Part shown: positions 8,590-19,700 of the stretch, piece after piece
How positions within the stretch are numbered: position 1 is the stretch's first letter
How the letters are laid out: each line of letters opens with the position of its first letter
Virus record (IMG/VR): IMGVR_UViG_3300046006_003099
Location: 1-59,596 of that record
Source of the DNA: a virus
Length of the DNA stretch: 59,596 nt
Strand: one strand, 5' to 3'
The notes under the pieces: model-generated
The model's database searches: none
Seen by the model: only the letters and a program-made list of their open reading frames with translations
What the model was told of the DNA's origin: nothing
Made by a program: the position numbers and the translations under genes

Positions 8590-10818
8590 TTAAAAGTCTA
8601 TTGTTAATTCTATGGATGCGGTTGTAGAGTCAGAAATTCTTATTGGTCTCGACAATTTCCCCACTAAAACTAAATTCTGATTATTATCTAATATACCTAT
8701 CTCACTTACATACCTATCATCACCAAACTCAAAAGTATTATTACTAGTAGTGGCGATACTTGCACCATCAACAGTTATATTAAATAACGTTTTATATATT
8801 GTTGCCCCTATGTGAGTTCTTAGGTTACCATAGAATAACCTTTCATCACCTAGTGTCATCTTACCATAATAACTTGCAGTAGACATATCTAATTCATCAC
8901 CCAAATTAAATGTAGTACCACCTGTGTATAAAGATCCTGTTAAAATAAATCCACTAATATTTGGATTTTGATTTTCAAATAATGAAGGACTTATTGTTTC
9001 ACCAGTGTTTACTGTAATATTTGTGGACGTAAAATCAATTACCTTCCAATTTGATGGTAAAGGTCTAGATTGTGTTGTTTTATCTACAACTTGTGCTAAC
9101 ACTTTAAATCTATCTGCAAAGAAACCGTACCCATCATAATTAACGTTTTCTCTTTTTCTCATATAAGGTAATTCATTAAGATTACCTATTCTAAACTGTA
9201 CGTCTTTATCTGTATTAGTCTTGTTATCAATTACAGTGTATCTTTGACAAGGTAGTGTTGGTGTAGTGACTGTGGTAGTACCAGTTGATCCCGTACCCAC
9301 ATTCTCTAACCAATATGTTAAATATAGTGATTCACCCGCCTTTAAAACACCTGTACAGTTACCACTAACTGGTGTTACTAATTCTGCAGCCAAATCAGGT
9401 AAACTATAATTTCTATTAGATTTATACGACATAGCCGCAATTAATTCTTCGTTATCAATAACTACTATCTTTAACTGAGGAAATACTTTACCAACTGACA
9501 ATGGTAATGTAGGGGTAACCGACATACCACTATACTCTATTAAATCGTAATATTCTATATCATTATTACTAGATAATGTTTTTCTAATTGTGTCTGAAGT
9601 AAATCTCATACCTAATGTAGTTCCACTACCAGTACCAATATCATTTCTTCTATGCCACATCACAGGTATATCTAAATTAAGTAATTTACCTGTTTCTTCA
9701 TCAATATAAAATTGTTCACCGTAGAAGTTTGATATACAACTATTGGTATAATGTAAAATACATATAGATTTATTAAATGTGTCCATATAACTCTTACTAT
9801 CCATCATTGAGTTGGTATCAGTAACAGTTATTTGTCTGTTGTACCCTAAATATTGTTTTGTACCCACAAATTGTTCTGAACCAAATAAATTGTTTTCATG
9901 ATAATTTATAGGTGAGTCTTTATATAGTCCCGCAGGATTTTCTGTCCATACATTATTCATATTCCAAACAGGAATGTTGTCTACACATATATCACAACTA
10001 TTTTGGAATGATAGTGTACCCGAATTCCAATACGCAGATAAACTACTAGCACCGTAATATGTGTCCATAGGATCATCACCTCCTGGTAATGTATAATAAG
10101 TTATGATAGTTCCACCATACGCACTAAGTGTTGGTAATGCCCTATCCACTTTAATGGTTGATCCCGCAATGCTGGTTATATTATAAACCGTATTTATTGT
10201 GGCAGATGTCATTGTTGATCCAGTAATATTACCCAATGTAGGGTTACTAAATCTAAAAATAATGTAATCGTTTACACTAGTTGCAGTTAATGGAGTGTTT
10301 AATGTTAAAACACCCTGTGTAAATGTAGTATAATCAGTAGCACCACTAAATTTATTTAAATTAATAGTACCTTGTTCTAAAATAAAATTAGAACTAGTTT
10401 GTGCGACTAAACCACTATCTACCGTAGAACCAGAGAAAAATCCTCTATCGTCCGCTTGATTTGTGACAATGCCTTTTATTAATTGTATATTACTTTGTTG
10501 ATTAAGTGGAAAAATGAATTGATTTGATTGATTAAGTAAAAAAGAAGAAAAGAAAGGGTTATCATCTTTAGGTCGTAAAACTTTAGAATATATATTTTTA
10601 ACTATATTCCCATCTGCCTCTGGGAACCAAAATTCTCCAGTTGACGCACCAATATTTGGTACAAATTCACTCCAACCTTTCACATAATTGTAGTCGACTT
10701 CTGAATCACCAATCATATAGTTGGCGAAAGTTAATTGTCCTTTTGCTAATTGTTCTCTACCAATATCAGTTAATTTTACTCTTACTAAGGTAGTACTTTG
10801 TTTATTTATATAACTCAT
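8590..10818 (-). CDS. Virion tail protein, paralog B (larger)
   Basis: A 742-residue paralog of the 431-residue protein 12 nt downstream. Residues 1-45 (GREQLAKGQLTF then GDSEVDYNY) and the last 45 (DRYVSEIGIL...GKLSRPIRI) match it, while about 300 extra central residues are beta-rich and contain a few Cys (NSCDICVDNI; LHYTNSCISNFY). It probably forms part of the tail periphery, where length variation between paralogs often reflects different fibre or adaptor positions. It follows the propeller protein by 46 nt. Confidence 0.75.
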   Translation of the reverse strand: MSYINKQSTTLVRVKLTDIGREQLAKGQLTFANYMIGDSEVDYNYVKGWSEFVPNIGASTGEFWFPEADGNIVKNIYSKVLRPKDDNPFFSSFLLNQSNQFIFPLNQQSNIQLIKGIVTNQADDRGFFSGSTVDSGLVAQTSSNFILEQGTINLNKFSGATDYTTFTQGVLTLNTPLTATSVNDYIIFRFSNPTLGNITGSTMTSATINTVYNITSIAGSTIKVDRALPTLSAYGGTIITYYTLPGGDDPMDTYYGASSLSAYWNSGTLSFQNSCDICVDNIPVWNMNNVWTENPAGLYKDSPINYHENNLFGSEQFVGTKQYLGYNRQITVTDTNSMMDSKSYMDTFNKSICILHYTNSCISNFYGEQFYIDEETGKLLNLDIPVMWHRRNDIGTGSGTTLGMRFTSDTIRKTLSSNNDIEYYDLIEYSGMSVTPTLPLSVGKVFPQLKIVVIDNEELIAAMSYKSNRNYSLPDLAAELVTPVSGNCTGVLKAGESLYLTYWLENVGTGSTGTTTVTTPTLPCQRYTVIDNKTNTDKDVQFRIGNLNELPYMRKRENVNYDGYGFFADRFKVLAQVVDKTTQSRPLPSNWKVIDFTSTNITVNTGETISPSLFENQNPNISGFILTGSLYTGGTTFNLGDELDMSTASYYGKMTLGDERLFYGNLRTHIGATIYKTLFNITVDGASIATTSNNTFEFGDDRYVSEIGILDNNQNLVLVGKLSRPIRISDSTTASIELTIDF

Positions 10819-10864
10819 TTTTCTCTTTTATTTATTTAATAAATATGTTGAATGTTATTATTTT

Positions 10865-13771
10865 TTAATATGCGTTCCCACTATTATATTGTATCTCTAT
10901 AGAACTTACATCACTATAAGAATAACTATATATAACTTCACCTATAATAGGTGTATAAAATTTTTCATTTTTTATTCTATATATAAATTTATCACCAGCG
11001 GACGCATTTGTCAATGTTACGAATATTTTATAAGTTTTTTCACCTACAACATAATCAGTTACACTACTATATTGTATATTCTGAAAATTAGTATCTGAAG
11101 GATCAGCAAACTCTATAGTAAATTTACCATTAACACTTATAGGTGCAGAATTTATTGACCAACTTATTGCAGGTGTATTTGTTGGAACTAATCCATTTAT
11201 ATTTGAGTTGGGTACATAGAAGGCTTCTATAATATCCCCAACATTTAATGTATCTTCTAAGATAATTCTTCTATCGTTAGATGTAGACGAATAGTACTCT
11301 ATACCTTTTGAAAGTATTGATCCATTTATCGATAAAACTATATCACTTGCAGGGGAAGACACTAAATAAAACTCATATTTATTTTCAGTCGTATTATAAA
11401 AAACTCTATCATTTGTAGTTTGGGTACCTGTGGATCCACTAACTATCGGTGAGGTGATTGAATATACGTCCCCATATAAATTATTAGATGTACCATTATC
11501 CACATACGCGTATGTCAATATTTGTTTATCTAAAGGTGTGAACAATAACTGTACATAAGGTGTTGAAGCCGTTGTGTTTGCACTATACTCTATACCTTTG
11601 GCTAAGACTGAACCATTATAACTAACTATTGGGTCAGATAAACCGTTAACTACATATTGTGTAGTACCACTATTAGTGAATACTGTTTGTACTACTAATG
11701 TATCTATACTAGCAGGTGCAGGTGCAACTGAATTATCAAACAACGGTTTTTCTGCCTCAAATAGACTAATAAAATACCAATCAGTTTCAGGATAATATAA
11801 ACCATAAAGAATACCTCTTTTATATGTATCTATATTATTCTTCCTAACTTCTTGTTGTTTCGCTAAAAAAGTATTTACATTGTACTGCCAATAAGATTTA
11901 ATTAAAAATTCTCCTTCACCTAAATTAACTGAAGGTAAATATATTGTATTACCAGTAGTACCTGTTAGATTTTCATAACCCACACTAAAATTGTATAATG
12001 CAGAATTAGTAAACCCACTATTTGTTTGATCATATTTATAAACCTCACCATAATAAGATAAATTTTTAGATTCAACAACATCGTTAACATTATTTACTAA
12101 AAGGTTAAATAAATACCCTAATCTACCACTATTAATTAGATAAACAAATCTATCAGGTGATAATGTTTTATTTGTAATTACATTAGGTAATCCCCATGTG
12201 GAAGTTGTTCCAGTCACACCCGAAGTTGTTAAATTAAATCCATTTTCTTCAAAATTACATAGTACTCCTAAACCGTTTGGTCTGTGTATCATATGTAAAT
12301 AATCTTTACCGTAATCCGCAACATATATTTTTTCATCAGGACCCATTTGTAACGCACCTAAACTAGCACCACTTAATTCCGCAACCTTTATAACATTCTC
12401 TTCAATTTTTGTAGATGAACTATAAGATAAATCAAACTGATATATTTCTTCTCCCGCACCTTCCGAAATATAAATTTTAGAAGAGTCTGAAGAAAATTCT
12501 AAACCGTATGGTCCAACATTATATGAAAAACCTGTAAGTGTTATTAAATTACTTAAAGTACCAGCAGAAGAATCAAAATCGAAAATGTCTACAATATCTT
12601 CATCATATAATAACGATACTAACTTAGTACCATCAGGTGAAGTTTTCATATATCCTCTCACAGTATTATGAGTACTACCAATACTTGTTACAACTGGACC
12701 ACTCAACCCACTTTGTGTTACTAAGTAGGAATAAAAATTTGTATTTCCACTTGTATGTGTTATAACCCAATAATCCTCACCATTACTATGTAAACACGAT
12801 GTAACTTTTTCTGTGGTAGGTGTAGTGAGTAATTTTATATTCTTACTTTCTATTTCTCCGTTACCACTTTGTAAATCCATATTTACAATAGAGTATTGAA
12901 ACCCATTTGTTGATCCACTGTAATCTGTTACAAATATAAAATACTTATTTGTGTTCGGTCTAGGTATTATAATTGATGATTGTGTAGATGTTCCTGAACT
13001 AGAAAGTCCTGTACCATTAACCATAACAGTATTACCACTCGTATAAACTGTTTGCCCATTCGTATAGAATAGTAAACTACCTTCTTTATTAGATATCGAA
13101 GATACCCCTTCTTGAGATACTACCGATCCACTAATGGATGTTGGTGTCCCTCCAGATTGTATAGGGTTAAAAGTGATTCCTGCGTTGGTACCAAAATACC
13201 AATTATAATTTAATCTATCATATGTGTAACCCGTATATGTTACTGGACCACAAAGTGTGTCTCCAGTAGATGTTGGGATTTTTCTAGTTCCACTTATCGT
13301 AACTTGTGGAAAATCAAAACTATCGAAATCTGTTCTCTCTATATGTGAGTACTTATAACTATTACTTAAAGGTTCCCAACCAAAATTTTCAGTTTCACCC
13401 CTACTAGATAATAAACTATATTTTTTACCTTTATCTATATACAATAAGTCATTATTCGGTTCTACCGATATAACCATATTACTATCACTACTGTTACCCG
13501 ATAAAGAAAATAATAAGTATTTTTCAGTTAAAAGGTTTGAGAAAATTGTATTACCGTAACTTTGTGGGTTACTTAACACATATAAATTTTTTGCGTTAGA
13601 TAAATCTAATGGTAGGAATAATGCAGTTTCCGTTTCAATAAAAGTAGTTAAAGATGAAGCATTAAAATGCACATCAGTAGATACTCTTACATCCACAGGT
13701 GATTCTATTTCACTTATCACATTTGCCGAAACAGAAATTGGATTTTCTATTTTACCTCTTATACTAGCCAT
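10865..13771 (-). CDS. Tail protein with Bacteroidota-type surface beta-propeller
   Basis: A 968-residue protein. Residues 1-187 are a virion-type N-terminal part. Residues 188-535 (nt 12167-13210) form a WD40-like beta-propeller that opens NWYFGTNAGITFNP. It continues through GSLLFYTNGQTVY, GEDYWVITH, MKTSPDGTKLVSLLY, PYGLEFSSDSSKIYIS and LQMGPDEKIYVADYG. This sequence of blades is the one found in large secreted Bacteroidota surface proteins, many with gliding or type IX secretion tails. Residues 540-968 are beta-sandwich repeats rich in Thr/Ser/Asn. It probably contacts the host surface. A TATTTATA motif lies 5 nt before the ATG. Confidence 0.82.
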   Translation of the reverse strand: MASIRGKIENPISVSANVISEIESPVDVRVSTDVHFNASSLTTFIETETALFLPLDLSNAKNLYVLSNPQSYGNTIFSNLLTEKYLLFSLSGNSSDSNMVISVEPNNDLLYIDKGKKYSLLSSRGETENFGWEPLSNSYKYSHIERTDFDSFDFPQVTISGTRKIPTSTGDTLCGPVTYTGYTYDRLNYNWYFGTNAGITFNPIQSGGTPTSISGSVVSQEGVSSISNKEGSLLFYTNGQTVYTSGNTVMVNGTGLSSSGTSTQSSIIIPRPNTNKYFIFVTDYSGSTNGFQYSIVNMDLQSGNGEIESKNIKLLTTPTTEKVTSCLHSNGEDYWVITHTSGNTNFYSYLVTQSGLSGPVVTSIGSTHNTVRGYMKTSPDGTKLVSLLYDEDIVDIFDFDSSAGTLSNLITLTGFSYNVGPYGLEFSSDSSKIYISEGAGEEIYQFDLSYSSSTKIEENVIKVAELSGASLGALQMGPDEKIYVADYGKDYLHMIHRPNGLGVLCNFEENGFNLTTSGVTGTTSTWGLPNVITNKTLSPDRFVYLINSGRLGYLFNLLVNNVNDVVESKNLSYYGEVYKYDQTNSGFTNSALYNFSVGYENLTGTTGNTIYLPSVNLGEGEFLIKSYWQYNVNTFLAKQQEVRKNNIDTYKRGILYGLYYPETDWYFISLFEAEKPLFDNSVAPAPASIDTLVVQTVFTNSGTTQYVVNGLSDPIVSYNGSVLAKGIEYSANTTASTPYVQLLFTPLDKQILTYAYVDNGTSNNLYGDVYSITSPIVSGSTGTQTTNDRVFYNTTENKYEFYLVSSPASDIVLSINGSILSKGIEYYSSTSNDRRIILEDTLNVGDIIEAFYVPNSNINGLVPTNTPAISWSINSAPISVNGKFTIEFADPSDTNFQNIQYSSVTDYVVGEKTYKIFVTLTNASAGDKFIYRIKNEKFYTPIIGEVIYSYSYSDVSSIEIQYNSGNAY

Positions 13772-13776
13772 TTATA

Positions 13777-13784
13777 TATAAATA
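13777..13784 (-). promoter_or_regulatory. Candidate late-promoter motif TATTTATA
   Basis: TATTTATA followed by TA, 5 nt before the ATG of the propeller protein. One of seven intergenic copies ahead of late genes. Confidence 0.45.
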
Positions 13785-13794
13785 CTTTTTAATT

Positions 13795-16700
13795 TTATTC
13801 TGTTGTACAATTATGTATTAATTCTTGATTATAAAAATCACCACCATCTTCCCAATCAGGATCCCCAATTATAGTCACATTACCTTCATATTCATTTGTA
13901 TCATATATCTGTGTTATGAATACTGTATTATAATCACTTATTAATGTATTAGATGCCCTAACACATTTATATATTTTATCTCTTAAAATTGCAATATAAT
14001 TTCTTTGTCTTTCATATAGTGTAGTACCATATATAAAGTTATTTAAATTATTTTCTGCCTGTAGTAAAGTTTCAGTAAGTCCACTACAACTCATAAAGTT
14101 ACTATAGTAATTTTGTTGTTGTAACAAATATTTAGTTTCTTCAGCACTTAAGTCAGTATATAAAGTACTTAATTGTGTTTCTAAATTATTTAGATTATTA
14201 GTTAATAATGTAATTTGTGCACTAACCGAATCAATCTGTGATTGTAAATTAGGGGTATCAAAATCCTGTAAATTAAGTGAACACAATATTTTATTTTGTG
14301 CAGCAATATTATCTTTTACTAACTCAATTTGTATATTTTTGATTCTTATTTGATTTTTAATATTGTTTATAGTATCATTAGTAGGGAACAATGGTATTTG
14401 TTCTACTAATGAATAAACATCTTCAGAACCAATACTAAAATCGGTGTACGCACTTAATGGACAACTATTTGTTGTCTCAATAAGATTTAAACTATATCTT
14501 TTATATTGGAATTTATTTTGATCAAAAATAGTATTTCTATAAATTTTACCTGAATTGTCACAACCTTCCCAAATTGTAGTTGCAGGTACCACTTGTTCTA
14601 ATAAATTTAACCAATAATCACCAATTTTATCCATAAATTCAAACATAATGTTATATGTGAATTTACCTGATAATTCTTTACCACAATTATTAGCATTTAA
14701 ATAAAGTTCGTAGAATAATCTTAGAAGTGGGTAATCACTTATAGTTTGTCTACTCTTTACATCTATTAAATTTGATTGAACTAATTGATCAAATACGTCC
14801 TTAACATTAATTTCTGACGGTTGTATATCTAAATAATCCAATGGATTAATACAGATATTATATGAACTACCAGTATAATACCCATTAGAACATTCATTTA
14901 AAGTTCCACAATATTCACAGTCTCCTTCACAAACACTACACCCGTCAATTGGTTTCCATAGACATTTTGATAAACTACTATCCCACTGATAGTTTTTACC
15001 TAAACCTAAACCTTCAGTACCCTCACCATTAAGTAAATTATTTATTGTTTTACAACATTCTTCGTTTACAAAGGTTGTTTGGTTAAATGTTTGTGCAGTT
15101 ACCCCACTTAAAACTTGTACTAATGTACCACCAGTATATGGTGTACTACCACTATAGATATATGATTCGTAAACTGATATTGTACCATCATAATTTTCAG
15201 TTATTAAACCAAATAAATTATTTGTTTGTTGGTTATTATTAATAACCAATGTATCAGTCCCACAATTATTGTTCTGAATTTCAAAATTAGAAAGACTATA
15301 ACCTAAATTTAATAAATCATAATATGTCGCATTTAATGAATTATTATAATCAGAAGTTAAGGTATAATATTGATTTTTTAATTCAGTAACTTGATTTTCT
15401 AAGATATCAGTAAACGTTGAACAACTAAATGTTAATCCTGTTGTAGATGCAGATAAGTCTAATGTATAATCTAATAATGTGGTAGAACTGTATACCATTC
15501 CACTATACACTACCGTACTGGCAGATGTACAACTTGTTGGGCAACCTCCATCACAGTCTATGTTTTTCCAATAATTAAATACGTCACACTCTATTGCCTT
15601 AGATGGGTCAATACTAAATGTAGTATTTTTAACATTTATTATTAAATCTGAGTGATTAACATCGTAGTTAGTATATCTATATTCTAAATCTGTCCACAAT
15701 CTTTCTTCAGGTGTGCCCATTTTAACTACTTGATAGTTATTGGTGGATGCAGTATTACAAGGACCGTCAGGATATACTGTTTCAGTAATAATTCCTTGAT
15801 CAGTATAAACCCAAGATTTTTTATTATCAATAACACAACTTAATTGTGGTATTAAACAATTATTTAATGAAACTAATCTTTCTGTTTTACAATCAGATAC
15901 ATTAATAATAATGTTATCTATAAGTAAACATACTGAACAGTTATAATTTTCTATTTCTACTGAGAAGAAAAATTCTTTGTTAGGGTATAATCTTCTTAAG
16001 TCATCACATACACATTCTGGTATAGTGAAATTAAATGTACCCCAATTAGGTTCAAATAAATTAGAATTATAAGGTGTATTAGAATTAGATAGTTCTGTAA
16101 ATACTGAATCTTGAATTAATGCAATATCTTGTTCACTACCATCTAAAATAATACCACTATACCCAACTGAAGGATCAAATTCCCAAAAAGGGTTTACCGA
16201 TTGAGTGTAGGGTAAGTATGTAAGATTTGAGTCTACTTGATTTGTATATACTAAATTATTATTATCAACAAATAATTTAAAATTAAGTTTTAAATTATCA
16301 ATTAATGTTAAATAACTTTCAGTATTATTAATATAATTATTGTACTGTGTTAATATTTCAGAATACCAATCATCATATAAAGATTCAGTAATATCAGTAA
16401 TTTCTAAAAGGTTTGTTTCAAGTAATTCTAAAGTATTATTTAAATAATTCAATAATTCTTGAGTACAACAAGGATTAGGTATTGTGGGATCACAAGGACT
16501 AGGTACTTCAGCCAAATCTTGTGTGATAACATCTACCACTTGTTCTGTAGTAAAAGTAGTTTTATTTACATTAGTTTCATTTATAGTAATGTCATATATT
16601 AACTCATCTTTTTGTTGTATTAAACTACTAACTTGTGTTTGATTTTTTTGTAATTCAATTGTTAATGTTATTTTTTCACTATCCGTTAAATCAATATAAC

Positions 16701-19700
16701 CTTCAACATTTGTAATTTCTTTAGGTGTAACACCCAGTATTTTTGCAGTTTCGTTTATAGTATTTTTATAGTCATTTTGATCCATTTGGGGAGTTTGTGT
16801 AACCTCATTCCCAATAATCAAATAATTTTTAGATAATGTATTTATGTTATCTTGAACTATACCGATTTCTTTAATCAACTGATTAATTAACTCCTGATTG
16901 TTTTGGAATTTAGCGTTTACTAATTCTTGTTCTAATGTATTGTTTTTATTACAATTACTTAATAATTCTAAATATATTTTCTTTTGTGCAGATAATCTTT
17001 CATTTTCTGTTTTAACACAGTTATTGAATAAATCCCTATCTCTTAAAGTAATTTCTTTTTTATCACCATAAATTTGTGTAGTACAGTATCCCTCAACATT
17101 GAATGAGTCTATAGCGTAAATTTCATTTTCATAAACTATACAATCTAAAGGTAATGTAACATCTGACAACGCTTTATTAATTATGTCAATTTGACTATTT
17201 TTTTGGTTTATCTGTACATCAATTGCAGTTAAATTAGTTTTTAATTTTGTATTTTCAGTAACTAAAAGATCAACTTGCGTATTCTTTTCCGAAATTACGG
17301 TATTTTTTTGTTTTTCTGAATTAATAATTTCATTTGTTAAAACCGCCTTAGTCGGTAAGTTTTCAGGAGTTTCTTCCACTACACAGTTTGACTCATATTG
17401 CGAAATTACGCCATTAATACCTTCAATAGTATTCTTATAGTCCATATATAAATTAGTCCAAAGCCCATACTCTAATGGTATTTCTAACATACAAATATTT
17501 GTAGTAGTAATGTATTTATTAAAATCTATAAAACAACCAGGTTCTACTATATTAAGGAAATAACAGTCCCCAATACTCCTTTCTAATTCTTTTTTGATAG
17601 AATTTAAGTTAGTACCATAAGTAATCAATTCACTATAATCAAAATCAAATGTATTTAATAACTGACTATTAGGTGTTGATATAATTTCTCCATATGTGTT
17701 AGTAATATTTCTAACCCAATTAAAGTTTACGGAATACGATTCTTTCAATTCGGTGATGTTACCACCAACGGCATTACAACATTGTAAAATAGGTTCATTT
17801 TGTTGTGTGTTTTGCCATATAACATACTCTTCAGTAACATCTTCATTATCGTTAAAATTATTTTCTAATAATGAACTATCTTCTTCACTATTTGTAAATG
17901 AAACAAAGTTCATACAATACAAACTATTAAGTGTGTTGTCGTGTATAATCGCAGGATAACAATCTATTCTAGTGACGCACTCTTTCAAATTCTCTGTCTG
18001 ATATTTTATCATATAGTCAAAAGAGAAATCAACTTTACAAGAACAATCTGTTACTTCAGGTAATTTAAAACCTGACCAAGCCTCACTCGCAAAAACTATC
18101 GATACATTATCTAGACTACCACAACCAATGTGGTTTGGATCTACTACCGCATTTGTAATGGAATTAGGGTTTTCAGTATATAAATTACCATTATCTACAT
18201 AAGGTATCAAATTATTAGTAATTGTATCAATATAAAATGAACCATAGGTATATTGAGTGAATAATGCTCCCACTGATTGGTATAATTGTGCCAATTGACC
18301 CGTTGCGTTCCAATCTAATACAAAGTCGTTATAATATTCTGTTGGTGTAAAACTAACTCTACCGTATTCATCTATTGTATGTACCACCCAATTTGTTGGA
18401 TCCATAAAATTTGGATCTTCAAATAATGAATTCAATATTGTTTCATAACAATCTATACAATCTTGACCAACACCTTTAACTATAATTGCTTCTTCTAAAC
18501 AATCATCGTAAATTGTTGTTGAATAATATTGCGGTACTTCACCTATTGGGTTTTGTAATTCCACGTACCCAATTGTTGTATCATATAATGAAGGTGGTAT
18601 TACAAAAGTTGAACTTAGATTAGGTGGTACTAATTCATGATAGATTTGAATTTGTTCTTGTATTGCGTTTTGTTCAATTTGGAAATTAATTTTTTTAAAT
18701 GTTGCACCTACTAAAGGTGTCTCTACAGTTTCTTTACCACTACCTACCATACCTATTGGATTAGTATTTGGTACTGTGGTACCTGCAAGACCAATAACTG
18801 GTGTTGAGGGTAAAGAAGGTACTGAAGGGTTGGTAAATGGAACAGGTTCACCTTTATCGGGTGTAGTACTAACTACGTTCCCATTAGTTCCTGATGTACC
18901 ATCTAATTGTGTCCCTAAATCGTTAATATATTCATCTATATCATTTGTTGTCGATGATGGTGTAGTTAAAGAACTACCCGAAGTACAAACAATATAACTT
19001 ATATCATCCTCTTCGATTATTTGGTAATTATACCCATACCACGCACAACATTCAGGACTACTAATTATAGTGGTTAACTGACACGCAACTTCTTTAAAGT
19101 ATATAGTAAATTGGCTTCCAGGCGCATTTGGGTTTAACCCATTTAAATAATTTTGTGGCGTTACAGGTGATAATAGATTGTTCAAGTATTTTGATCCTGC
19201 AGATGTTAACTGATAACATTTATTATTAAATGAATAAACGTTACTCGGCATTGTATTATTATTTAATTCAAATACTATAATACCGTTTGCTAATGTGTCT
19301 ACTGGATTACCTACACACGGTGCGTTTTTAGAACAGTACTCAACCACTCTACATTCTTCATTAGTATATGTAACATATTGTCCTCCTTCAGAAGTACAAC
19401 AAGACGCAAATTCATTAAATGATACTTTAGTACCACCAGAATTTACAAAATATATGTATGGATCACAAGTTACCGCACTTAATGATGAACAATCAATTTT
19501 AAAGTTATCTTGTGGTAATTCATTTACACAAATTTGTAGTGTTTGGTTGATATCACAATTTTCACTAGAAACTTCTAAAAGTGCATTGTTTTGTGCCACT
19601 GTATAGTTGTTTTGAATTACATACCATTCTGGCGAATACGCTAAATAACTATTTTGTAGTATCTGTTGTTGGTAATCTAAGTATGTCTCTTCCGCAGCCT

